From assembly GCF_030867095.1 (NCBI RefSeq), contig NC_081831.1:18824001-18888000 (forward strand): a stretch of 64,000 nucleotides of DNA, given 5' to 3'. Both the position numbers and the translations under genes were made by a program. This document shows, piece after piece, positions 54,301-64,000 of the stretch. The stretch is from Alligator mississippiensis. Lineage: Eukaryota > Chordata > Crocodylia > Alligatoridae. Each line of letters begins with the position of its first letter. The stretch's first letter is position 1. A model generated the notes under the pieces. The model was given only the letters and a program-made list of their open reading frames with translations, was not told where the DNA came from and ran no database searches.

Positions 54301-56540
54301 TCCATCTGCAATACATGCTGTCTGCTTTTCCAGAGAATGTCTGGGACAGGGAGTTTGAGGCCAGAGAGAGAGAATCTGACAAAGCAATATTTTTTCCCCT
54401 AGGTAGTTTCTCCAAATACTAACACACAAGGCCAGGTCCTCAGCTGGTATAAATCTACATAGCTCCACCGACCAAGATGCAGACTCTTCTAGTGCAGTTA
54501 CTAAGACATCTGTGGTCTGTACTTTGGGTAAGTGCAGGAATTTAGGAAAAGGTGGGGGTGGGGAGAGAGACTCACAAGTACCTGGACAGGTTGCTTGCTT
54601 CCTTACCACTCCATCCCTAGCAGCTACATAGCTCCAGCAGGATTTGATTCAAATTACATATACCTTGGCATGGCTACAGCTGCATAAAATGATACCATTG
54701 TACTAGAAATCCAGCTGGTTGTCAGGCCTCAGGAAATTCAGACACCCTGTATTGGGATAGCATTATTTAGCCCTGGAGGAGCAACAGCGCAAAAGATCTA
54801 ATTACACGTATGCTTTCTTTATACTGCTTTGAGAACAAGCTTGAGAATGCAGTTGTTTAAGTATACATGTAGAAAGCTGTAACAAAACTGAGCAATATCC
54901 TCAGTATGTTCTGAACAATACCATTTAAAAATAGGAAAAAAGAACAGAAAATATGGTGGAACCATGATGAGTTGCATATGGCATAGGAGCACATGGAGTT
55001 GAATTGTTGTGGCTTTCGGGAGTTTCAGATGAGTTTCCCTAGGCTGGGGGAGGAAGTGTAAAACATACTGGTGAAATATGTTCATATCCCTATCTGTGGC
55101 TGATCATCACTGGATGACAAACAGCTAATGAAGTTAGTTTCACATGGTAGCAGTTTGTAGTTATTGCCAACAATTAGCATTCAATCCCCATAGATGATCC
55201 AACCAGGAGGTCCTTACAACTTTATCTGAGTCAAGTTTGTAAAACACATCGTTTCAGTAATTTGGAGTCAATTCGCCCCCTCCCCCCGGCCTTCCTCAAA
55301 AAAGATATTCACCTGTTCTGATCTACTGGGGCAATTCTGATTATTATTGGATCTTCAAAAGATCCTGCGTAAAGTTTACAAACACATCTACAATCTCACT
55401 TTCAAAATGATTTGGGCACTTAAGGACCGGTATTTTATTGTGTGAGATCAATAGAGCATAGATCAATAGGATTTAGGCTCCTATGGCTCATCACTTCCAA
55501 AGTATTTATGTATTAGAGTTTCAGTGAAATTTCAACACTTGAAAAGAAGCAAGGCATAATTCAGGTTTGAAAATTCGATCTAGCCTGGAAAGGACATGTC
55601 TACACATGGCAGCAGTAAGCCACAGCTGGACCACTCCTTGGCTCACCCCACCCTCCTGTTCCTGCAGTCGTACGCTCTCCAAACACAGAACCACAGCTGC
55701 CATCCTTCTGCTGCTGCTCTTGAGACCTCAGACTCCAGGATAGTTTAGAGACAACCCCAGAGCATCTTCACTGGCGTAGCTGGTTGGCCAATTGGGGTAT
55801 TTGAGGCTGGCCACACCTGTGGACCTCCTGATCAGCTGATAGGGGCAACAGGGCCTCTTATTAAGCTGGGCTGGGGGCAATGATGTGCAAGCTTTTTAGG
55901 AGAATTTAGAGTCTTAGCTACTTTGCTCTAAGAAGGTCTGCTCCTGAAACCCTGACCCTAGCTTCTGTCCTGACTGTGTAACTGCCTTCAAAGCTTGGAT
56001 CTGACAGCCTGTCTCCTAATAAAGTAACAGTTTGTGTGTTTCTTTAAAGACTTCTCTCAGTTTGTACCCTGGAGAGTTGCTCATGGGGTTAAAGTCTGGA
56101 TGATTACTCCAGCAAACTTCCTGAGGACACAAACAAAACAAATCTGCCAAACTGAGGATCTTGGTCCATATTTTCTGGATGTTTACCTGGTCATCCTGGA
56201 TAGCTCATGTAGTCTTTCCTGGGCTGTGTCAAAACCTGTGCATCCATATTAGAAGAGGAATGGTTTTTCCCATGAGACTGGATGAAGAATCAGGAGTTAG
56301 TTACAAGTTCTTCCTAACTATGCCACAGGTTTCCTGGAGGACTTTCAGCAAGTTCCTCATCTGAGGCTCACTTTTTTCTTTTCTTTTTTTTTAAACATGG
56401 TGGGAGGGAGAGGAATGCTCATTCCCTGCACTCATATGGGGGTGAGAGGATGTTTTAGATAATGTATTGCAGAAGAAGATGGCATTTCATCATAGTAGTT
56501 AGAGAGGCAGCTCCATTCAGTGTAGGAAGGTAACTGGAGT
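51346..56540. other. Intergenic, no gene seen
   Basis: Only short frames. 55405-55500 (gatttgggcacttaagg ... gatttaggctcctatgg) resembles another ancient palindromic repeat. Confidence 0.4.
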
Positions 56541-56627
56541 TTCATGTGAGCTAGTAGCAATAGGCCATTTGTGCACACCACAAAATTGGCCTTTAGAGCA
56601 GCTTATAGCTCCTTTGCACCGCTTTTG

Positions 56628-56710
56628 TGGTGCAGCTGTTTACACATGTCAGCGGCGTAATGCACTTTAATGGTGCAGCTGTTTACACATGTTGGTGGCC
56701 TAATGTGCAT
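56628..56710 (+). repeat. 43-bp imperfect tandem duplication
   Basis: tggtgcagctgtttacacatgt repeats at 56628 and 56671, each followed by a diverged gcgg-c-taatg-gca segment. Confidence 0.85.
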
Positions 56711-56779
56711 CAAATGACTTTGGGATGCAGCAAAATAAAATATCTCCAAGGTGTTTTAATTTGCTACCTTACACCCATG

Positions 56780-57130
56780 GAGCAAAGCACCAGGCCCTGT
56801 GCAGCTCAGGGGCAATGCAGGCAGCCTGTGCAGGCAGGCTCCACTGAAGGGAAAAAAACAAACAAACGGCGGGCCTGGTCTTTTTTTTTCTCCCCGGAGC
56901 CTGCCTGCCTGAGCTGCATGGGGGCCTGGTGCTTCCCTCCACAGCTGCAATGCCCCCCGGGCTGGGTGCCTGTGGGCAGGTGATGCCTGGGGGTGCTGCT
57001 GCTGCTGTGGAGGGAGACACCAGCTCTCCTCACAGCAGCTCAGGGACCACTTGGCCTGCCTGCAGCTTGCCCTCCCCTCCCTGCCGCCAGAAAGGCAGGT
57101 GAGGATCAGGTCTGACCCTTGTATACGTGC
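56780..57130. mobile_element. GC-rich repeat-like block
   Basis: Abrupt GC-rich, CTG/CAGC-bearing island between AT-rich flanks with several internal inverted phrases (gcctgcctg / caggcaggc). It looks like the interior of a non-autonomous DNA transposon, but terminal repeats were not found. Confidence 0.3.
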
Positions 57131-57148
57131 CATGGGGGGTTATTTCAG

Positions 57149-57196
57149 CCTAAATTGAAGCGTTTTTTTTAAAAAAACCCACCGCTTCAATTTAGG
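57149..57196. repeat. Perfect 14-bp inverted repeat (hairpin)
   Basis: cctaaattgaagcg at 57149-57162 and its exact complement at 57183-57196, separated by a 20-base T/A-rich loop, just left of the hAT fold-back element. Confidence 0.9.
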
Positions 57197-57207
57197 GAGA
57201 ATTGAAC

Positions 57208-57215
57208 CAAAGTAA
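57208..57215 (+). repeat. Left 8-bp target-site duplication of hAT fold-back element
   Basis: caaagtaa, identical to 58785-58792. Confidence 0.9.
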
Positions 57216-58784
57216 TAGGCCTGTGCAAATAGGCAGCTATTTGATTCAGCTTCGGATCCAGGTGCTTCAGATGCCAGGGATCCAGTCCGGAGCTCTGGAT
57301 CGGTTTCCCGCTTCGATTTGGCCGAAGTGGCTCCAAAGCTTTGGAGCCACTTCAGAGATCCAGCCATAGGGTTTAAGGGGAATCAATGAAAGATCTATAA
57401 CTTTGTTGTTTTTTGTTTGATTTGGATGAAACTTGCAGGGGTGGGAGCCTCCGCTGAGAGCATGAAGCCTGCCAAGTTTCAAGAAGATCGGTGCAGGGGT
57501 TTGGGGGGAACTGCACCTCAAATTCTTGAAAGCAAAACTCATGTCATGTATATGTATTACACCACAGGGAGCTGAAAACTGCAGGCAGGGATGCTAGCCC
57601 CTGCTGAGGCCACAAAGCCTGCCAGCTGTCAAGGAGATTGGTGCAGGGGTTTGGGGGGAACTGCACCTCAAGCTGCGGACAGGCAAAACATGTGACATAG
57701 ATGACCCTGTGTGTGTTAAGGAGCAGTGGGCTGAAAACTGCAGGGATGGTGGCCCCTGCTGCGGCCATGACACCTGCCAGCTGTGGAGGAGATCAGTGCA
57801 GGGGTTCTGGGTTCTGGGGCCCTGCACCTCTAGCTGCTGACAGACAAAACTCATGACATGGGTGCTTGTGCAACTGTGTCTGTCTTGGGGCACGGGGCAT
57901 GGGGGGGAATTACTGCAGGCCTGGCTGCTAAGCTACTGTGTTAGCAATCCATCATGATTCACTCAGGGACCAGCTCAGTACACAGTACCTAGCTACTAGT
58001 AGCTACTAGATAACAAGTTAATTAGCAAGGATTAACACCTACAAAACAACAGACTAAAGAGAGGAAATAATCAATACAGACAATCAACTGCCCCAAGACA
58101 GACAGTCAGTCCCACAAGCACCCATGTCATGAGTTTTGCCTGGCAGCAGCTAGAGGTGCAGGGCCCCAGAACCCCCCTGCACCGATCTCCTCAACAGCTG
58201 GCAGGCTTCGTGGCCTAAGCTGGGGCCACCACCTCTACACTTTTCAGCCCTCTGCACCTTAACACACACAGGGTCATCTATGTCATGCATTTTGCCTGTC
58301 AGCAGCTTGAGGTGCAGTTCCCCCCCAAACTCCTGCATCTATCTCCTTGAAACTTGGCAGGCTTCGTGGCCTTATCAGGGGCCACCACCCCTGCAGTTTT
58401 CACCCCCCTGTGGTGTAACTCATACACGTGATATGAGTTTTGCTTTCAAGAATTTGTGGTGCAGTTTCCCCCAAACCCCTGCACTGATCTTACTGAAACT
58501 TGGAAGACTTTATGCTCCCAGCAGAGGCTAACACTTCTGCAAGTTTCATCCAAATCAGACAAAAAAGACAACAAAGTTACAGATATTTCATTGATTCCCC
58601 ATTATACCCTATGGCCAAATCTCCAAAGCAGCTCTAAAGCTTTTCCAAAGCAGTTTGGAAGCTCTGAACCGCTTCAGAAAGCCTAAAGAAGCCAGCACTT
58701 CGATCTGGACATGCTGCTTCGGCATACGAAGCGTCCAAATCTTCTCCGAATCCAAAACATGGTCTGAAGCCTTACACAGCCCTA
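57216..58784. mobile_element. 1,569-bp hAT-type fold-back element with internally repeated arms
   Basis: Ends TAGGCCTGTGCAAAT and, inverted, TAGGGCTGTGTAAGG, hAT-style terminal repeats bounded by a perfect 8-bp duplication (caaagtaa). The whole element is a long imperfect inverted repeat: the left arm (57216 to about 57895) pairs with the right arm (about 58088 to 58784) around a spacer of about 190 bases. Each arm holds three diverged tandem units of about 150 bp. Their shared cores, gtgcaggggttt, start at 57491, 57641 and 57796 on the left. The inverted counterparts lie near 58173, 58329 and 58475 on the right. No transposase frame exists, so it was mobilised in trans. Confidence 0.85.
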
Positions 58785-58792
58785 CAAAGTAA
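58785..58792 (+). repeat. Right 8-bp target-site duplication of hAT fold-back element
   Basis: caaagtaa, identical to 57208-57215. Confidence 0.9.
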
Positions 58793-60470
58793 ATCCCCGT
58801 GGCATATACAAATGTCCATAGGCACCAAACACAGGCACAGAACCAAATTCAGCCCTGCACTCAGTAGTTGTAGCTGCTACTGAAGAAGAATTCATCAGGT
58901 GAGCAATTGGTTCTAGTTGTGTGTGACAAACATCTAGTATCTTCATTTGTAAAACTTCTCTGCAGTTCACCTCAAGGCAGATACTTCTGAGAGCTCAATT
59001 ACAGACAGTTGGTTGTTTGACAACAGTTTTGACAGATGTTAGCGGAGTGTGAGCTCTGTGTCCCTGTCAGGTTGCAGAAGAACTCACTTGGGTTATAGAT
59101 GTTCTTGAGTGGATACTGTACAACATTGACTATGGTCATTTGTTCTTTGCAATTCCCTGGAAAACTAATAATTCCTGAAGGTGATGATAGCTTGGAGAAA
59201 TGATTCTGCATTTACCTATGCTTAGGAAAATTAATACAGCATTACCTAGAAGTCTCAAAGAGGATCACGGTCCCATCAGGCCAGATTCTATTCTGCCTCT
59301 TAGACCCATACGTGAGCTTCGATGCCTAAGAATGATTCTGTTCCACCCTGGATGAGCCCAAGAAAACCAGTTAATACAAAAGGTGGTTGGGTCCCTCTTC
59401 TCACTACTTGTTTCTGACTCAGGGTTAAGGGTAAGATGAAGGGATGTTACAAGAGCAGATGTGCCAGTGAATTTTCAGGGTCTTGAAAAGAGTGGAATTG
59501 AATTGCATTTAGGTACCTAACTCCACTTCGATGCCCAGCAGGTGGAATAGGCTCCGGCTCATTGTGCTAAGAGGAGGACACTTGTGTTGTAAGGGAAGGT
59601 CCACAAAACTTTAAAATTTAAGTACGCAAGACAAGCCAAAAATATCATCATCATCATCACTGTATTAGCTCAGGGAGTATTGTGGAAGTGGTAAAGACAT
59701 CCTGCTCACAGATCACAATCCCGCTACACTAGAGTTCTGCCTTCAGCGACTGCTGTCATTTCACAGCAGGCAACTACAATCTTTGCCTTCCTCCCACCAC
59801 CCTGACTGCCAAGGATGTTGTTCAGATGAAAAGCAGAAGGCCAGAAGGGGCCTGTTGGTGTCTAGTATCACTCAGGGACAGGCCAAGGATCCTAAACTCA
59901 GACTTTGGAAGGGGAATATGAATAGAGAGGATTTTCAAACATTCTGTATTATACCATTTATATATTGTATCTATAATTGTATTCTCATAGGGCCAAGTCT
60001 AGAAAGTCAGCTCAGGGCCTCAGCAGCTGGGTTGTGCCCTAGTGGTTCCCTGAGCAGAATGTGGGACAACTCCACCGTCACTTCTCCACCCCTGAGGCTG
60101 AAGCTGAACATCTGTAGGAGCAATAGTCGGTCCATTAGCCAGTGACCAGTCTGTGCTAATCCCCCTCTTTGCTATGTCTGCAGCTGTTATTGCTCCAAGG
60201 GGACCATATTTACCCTTTCATAATCTAGGAACTTGAAAAGCTTTATTTATTAAAAGTCACTTTGCTTCACCTTTTTCAAAATGTAAAAGCAAACTGTCCC
60301 CATCCAAGTTCTGGCTTAGGTTATCAATCAGTTCTTGCTAACAACTTCATCCTGTTCCTGTGAAGGGACACGATCAATCATTACATATTATTATTACATG
60401 ATGAAATTATAATTGTGGAGAAGAAACACTGCATTACACTTTCCAATCAATCATCCTAGCATTTTGCACT
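58793..60470. other. Intergenic, no gene seen
   Basis: Includes a short ATC trinucleotide run at about 59645-59660. Short frames only. Confidence 0.45.
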
Positions 60471-60474
60471 GAGA

Positions 60475-60620
60475 TGGCACCTTTCAATCAAGACTGGCAA
60501 AGTACTTAATGAACTTCAATTAATCCTCTTCCCTCCTTGCAAGAAGTGCATAAATATTATCATCCTTATTTGACGAAGCTGGGACTTGAGGCAGAAGGAG
60601 GGCAAAGCGAAAGTAATAAA
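60475..60620 (+). mobile_element. L2/MIR-type 3' fragment
   Basis: gcaaagtacttaatgaact, caattaatcctct, ataaatattatcatccttatttgacgaagctgggacttgaggca keeps the order of the MIR/L2 tail ('aatcctcacaacaaccc', 'attattatccccattttacagatgaggaaactgaggc'). Confidence 0.55.
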
Positions 60621-61535
60621 AGTGGAGTCATCGCAGAGGGAAAAACACACTTCCTTTGCATCTCATATATGGCTGATTCACCATGGTGCAGCTTGCTTTA
60701 GTTTTGATTCTTGTATCATCTTTTGTCTTCTTGATTCTTATGCCAGTGAGCTTTTAAAATAGGTCTGCACAAATAAATGGGTTGTCAATTCTCTGAGAGT
60801 TATGAACCTCAAAATGTTTTTTTGCGAGTCAACCCAAACTGAATTTCTTGGCAAATGAGAAAGATGAAAAAATGATTGAGAGACAGACTTTTTCTTCTCT
60901 CCAAAGCAAAGTAAGTCATTTAGAAGTCAAGTGTTTGATAAGACATGTTTAAGATCTTTGAAGGACATTTCAAAAGAAATCATGGTTTGAATTGAAAAAT
61001 ATAATCTCTTTTGATTTTGAAAATACTGAAACAAAATGTTTTCACTTTATCAGAAATGTTTAGGCTTTTTTTTTTCTGTGTACAGTTTGGTGAGCCCAAC
61101 ACACACATTTCTGAAATGTTGTGTCTTTGAATTTGCATTTATGGCAAAAAAAAAAAAAGGTTCTGGCTGAAAAATATCACATGTATAAGGATTCAAATCT
61201 GTACCCTAATGTCCTGATTATCAGTGGCAGTTGGACACCTTTACTCAGCAATGGAAATGTCTCCTTGAGAATATTTGCCCAGCTGCTATAGCACTGGTGG
61301 AAGGGCTTGTAGCTGGCCCTGTTCCCAATAACTCAGGGTAGTAAATGGTCCAGGAGAGTGACTAGTTTCCCCTGCTTATTCTGGCCCACAGGTCATTGTG
61401 GGAAGCAGTGTCAGAGCACGCTTGAAGCTACTCTCACTCACACTGGGAACTATGCAAGCCCGTTGTTGCCCCCCTGTGTCTTCTTCTGACCTTTTTTATA
61501 ACCTGTAAGTGCATGGTTGGCACCTTAGGGCATGG
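60621..61535. other. Intergenic, no gene seen
   Basis: AT-rich with short homopolymers. No frame or repeat recognised. Confidence 0.45.
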
Positions 61536-61537
61536 TG

Positions 61538-62006
61538 CCATGAGCATGCACATGCAGTTTGTGGCACCTCAAATCTGTTTGAGGGGCTGTAAACCACATG
61601 TGGCACATATGCATCGATGCACTGTGCTGCTAATTAGCAACACGGTGATTTTTTTTGATACTAGGAGATCCCAGTGTCAAAAAAACCCACTGCTAAAAAG
61701 TGGCACAGTGCACATGGCAGCAGTGTGCACTGCCAGAAACTGGCCCCCACCTGGCCAGAGCTATGGCTGCCGGCCAGTCTCTGAACAGCTGGCTCAGTGC
61801 CGCTGCTGTCCCAAGAGGGCCCCAGGACCTCAGGTAAGGCTGCTGGGGCCAGCACAGGTACCCCACCCAGGTCCCTGTGCTGTGCACTGAAGTATGCATG
61901 CGGGTGGGAGAGGGGCATGCCCAGGGACAACTAGCAGCAGCACAAATATGTGCTGCTGCTATTTGTCCCATGGGAAACACATGTGCCTTTGCACATGCAT
62001 GCTTGG
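61538..62006. mobile_element. Non-autonomous DNA transposon with ~25-bp imperfect TIRs
   Basis: Left end catgagcatgcacatgcag ... gcac; right end, inverted, cccaagcatgcatgtgcaaag-gcac. The interior is GC-rich with short inverted phrases (gcagcagcac / gtgctgctgc at 61935-61960). It shares sequence with 18880-19115. No target duplication could be assigned. Confidence 0.5.
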
Positions 62007-63690
62007 GGGGACGCACCCCAAGAGGCTAACTGGTTCAGAGAGGCCTGAGCTTTCATAGGTGACAGACTTCTTTGTCAGAAGCCATGAAAGGACTTGGAGA
62101 AAGAAAGGGTTTCAAAACAGAAAGGAATTTAACTACAAAGGAAAAGGACAGGAGGGGGAAGCTCTGCTGAGAGAACAGAGAGCAGAAGGCTGAAAGCTGC
62201 CTTTCTCCCTCCCCTGTATTTTTCCTTTGTATTTAAATACCTCTTTATTTAAAAACCATTCTTTCTCTAAGTGAGGAAATAGGCTGTTGCATATAAATGC
62301 TCATACCTTTCTGAGCCAGTAATTCTCTAAGGTGTCACCCTGCCCTGCCTTCTGCCTGACTTCACACTAACATGGCTAACTACCTAAATTAGTGCAAGAT
62401 TGAGTAAATTAATCCTATGGGTAAGATGCACTCTGTGCAAAAGGACAGCAGAAGATCTGCATATTTATTTAATCCACATTAAGTGGGTCTTAAATGGTAT
62501 ACTGGCCTTGTACTCTGCCTGGGAGTAAGTGTTACCTCAGCTCTAAGCAATGTCAATGAACTTCTCTGGATTAGACAGCAGGACCTGAGTTTGGATCTTA
62601 ACCACGCAGGATGTTTGTGCTAAGGGTGAGCTCTCAAGGTGATGTTTTATGGTTAGGACAAAAAAGTGCCAAGAGGTCGTCCCAATGCACAACCTGGACC
62701 AGGGTCCATCTGGGCTACAGGTAAGAGGGAATCGGTTTCCCAGATCCTATTTTGAGGTGGTCAGTCTCTGGCTTGTCTGACTTTGTGCTACTGTGACCTT
62801 AGGAGATGAAGAGAAAATGTGGAAAAAACGAGATGGTATAAGACACCACCCCAAGTCCTTCTCTAAATAGCAGTCAAACCAGATTATGCAAGCCAGCTAT
62901 GAAATCGTGCTGTGAAACAGTGCAGTCTTTAATCACTGATTGTTTCCCCTAGGAATAACCTGATGTTCAAGGAAGGTTAATTACTGACATCTATGCTATG
63001 AAGTTTAGCTGGACCAACTCATGTTCTGCCAGCAAAACTGGGAGTGCATCCATAGTAAAAACTGTTTTAGAGCAGCAGAACCCCTTCTTTCTGCTGGCAT
63101 AATAATCCCTCCTCTCGAGCTGAAAGAAGGCTTCTGCCAATGGTCAGCAGCCAGCAGAAAGCATATGCAGACATGGCCAGACCATCTGTAGCCCCTTAAA
63201 CAGCTGGTGTTTAAACCACATCACAGTTTGCATCTAGCTGATACAGCTGATGTAGCCATGAAGAGCTGCCGGAAGCCACGCAGCTGTGTACACGCTAGTG
63301 GCTTAAGAAGGGCAATTTATTGGAGGACTTCCTTTTTGGGGCATGGATTCAATGGCCTATTTTTGGACCATGTCTAGGAGACACGTCTCTTTGCTTTTAC
63401 TCCTTTGCTGTCACATCTGAAGCTAAGTCCATCTTATGCTCTTTACTAAAAAACATAGAAATATACAGTCTTTTAAGTGCAATATAACCAGCGCGAATTA
63501 TCTCCTTCATTGTCTAACATGCCTTTCAATTTCTTTCATGGTTATTCTTACGCAGACTTTTCTTATAAAAATGTTAGTTGAAGGGTTCACAACAGCATAA
63601 CCCCAATTGACCTAGAGTACATAGTAGATAAATAATAAATGAGAATAAAGTATCAATGAGTGGTGTCTATATCTGACATCTGTTTTCTTA
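62007..63690. other. Intergenic with weak repeat relics
   Basis: 62045-62090 (ctgagctttcataggtgacagac, cttctttgtcagaagcc) is a relic of a repeat tail common in turtles and crocodilians. 63020-63180 has phrases (ttctgccagcaaaactg, tttctgctggc) suggesting a fold-back MITE without definable ends. Confidence 0.35.
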
Positions 63691-63693
63691 CTG

Positions 63694-63780
63694 GCCTGCA
63701 GCCATACCTCTATGGGCTGTGATCTCATAAGCTAAGTAAGGTCGGGCCAGGTCAGCTCTTGGATGGATACAGATGCATGG
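63694..63780 (+). mobile_element. 5S rRNA-derived SINE (head region)
   Basis: ggcctgcagccataccTc ... gatctcataagctaagtaaggtcgggcc ... ggtcagctcttggatgg follows 5S rRNA from its 5' end through the internal control region. The A-box region is agctaagtaagg and the C-box region is gtcagctcttggatgg. It has a shortened middle and no proper 3' stem, so it is not a working 5S gene. The following sequence (about 63781-63870) is probably the SINE body. Confidence 0.75.
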
Positions 63781-64000
63781 ATAATAATGCTAATAGGAGC
63801 TGTACATTGGCACAGAGAACGTGTGTCTGTTGCTCATAAGGCACTTTCCCTGTTCAAATGCGGGGAATGATAAGCAGGGCATGAACCTCACAAAGGTTAA
63901 TCTGCCTGAAATCCTAGAACCTGTTGATAAAGATCACCGTGTGTTCTGCACATGGATTAGTAACAGCTTCTGTCTAGATAATGTTCCTGGAAGTTTGGAT
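63781..64000. other. Right edge: probable SINE body then unassigned sequence
   Basis: ggcactttccctgttc near 63840 is compatible with the body of a 5S-derived SINE. The remainder is unassigned. Confidence 0.3.

Noticed and set aside
57216..58784. Satellite array or CRISPR-like repeat
   Set aside because: Repeat units are inverted around a centre and bounded by terminal repeats and an 8-bp duplication, which defines a transposon; the genome is a vertebrate.
63694..63780. Functional 5S rRNA gene
   Set aside because: Shortened middle, missing 3' stem and no terminator-proximal structure.

Overview
This is a vertebrate nuclear genomic window dominated by one widely spaced two-exon gene. Bacterial gene organisation is absent. 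There is one large CpG island, consensus splice sites, CR1 LINE tails, many short non-autonomous DNA transposons (hAT-like and a family with 3-bp target duplications), MIR-type SINEs, tRNA-derived SINEs and a 5S rRNA-derived SINE. This repeat mix, with many DNA-transposon fold-back elements beside CR1, best fits a non-avian sauropsid. A crocodilian is my first guess and a turtle the second; species cannot be fixed from the sequence alone.

The gene is a heparan sulfate glucosamine 3-O-sulfotransferase of the 3-OST-3 type. The N-terminal cytoplasmic tail and membrane anchor match the B1 paralogue, HS3ST3B1, rather than A1. The coding sequence joins 4275-4771 (exon 1: tail, membrane anchor, proline/alanine-rich stem, PAPS 5' loop and catalytic glutamate) to 40032-40650 (exon 2: 3'-phosphate binding, substrate cleft, disulfide loop, C-terminus). 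It gives 371 residues across a 35,260-bp phase-2 intron with GT and AG ends.

Layout: 1-1790 is AT-rich upstream flank with a CR1 tail. 1790-5430 is a CpG island holding the core promoter (CCAAT, GC box, TATA-like element), a 5' leader with three upstream AUGs and a hexanucleotide repeat, and coding exon 1. 4772-40031 is the intron, with scattered ancient repeats, a nested transposon stack at 33358-34089, a tandem-repeat-bearing hAT-like element at 38005-38451 and a few stretches that look like conserved non-coding elements. 40032-40650 is coding exon 2, followed by an AU-rich 3' UTR with a proximal poly(A) signal at 40898 and a possible distal one at 45172. From about 45200 to the end is intergenic sequence. 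Its most striking item is a 1,569-bp hAT-type fold-back element (57216-58784) with a perfect 8-bp target duplication and internally repeated arms. A 5S-derived SINE lies near the right edge.

No second protein-coding gene, functional RNA gene, CRISPR array or autonomous transposon could be supported. The long open frames in the GC-rich island and on the opposite strand are composition artefacts. The least-described material is the transposon archaeology (fold-back hAT, nested insertions, three-copy TIR family) and the upstream-AUG arrangement of the HS3ST3B1 leader.
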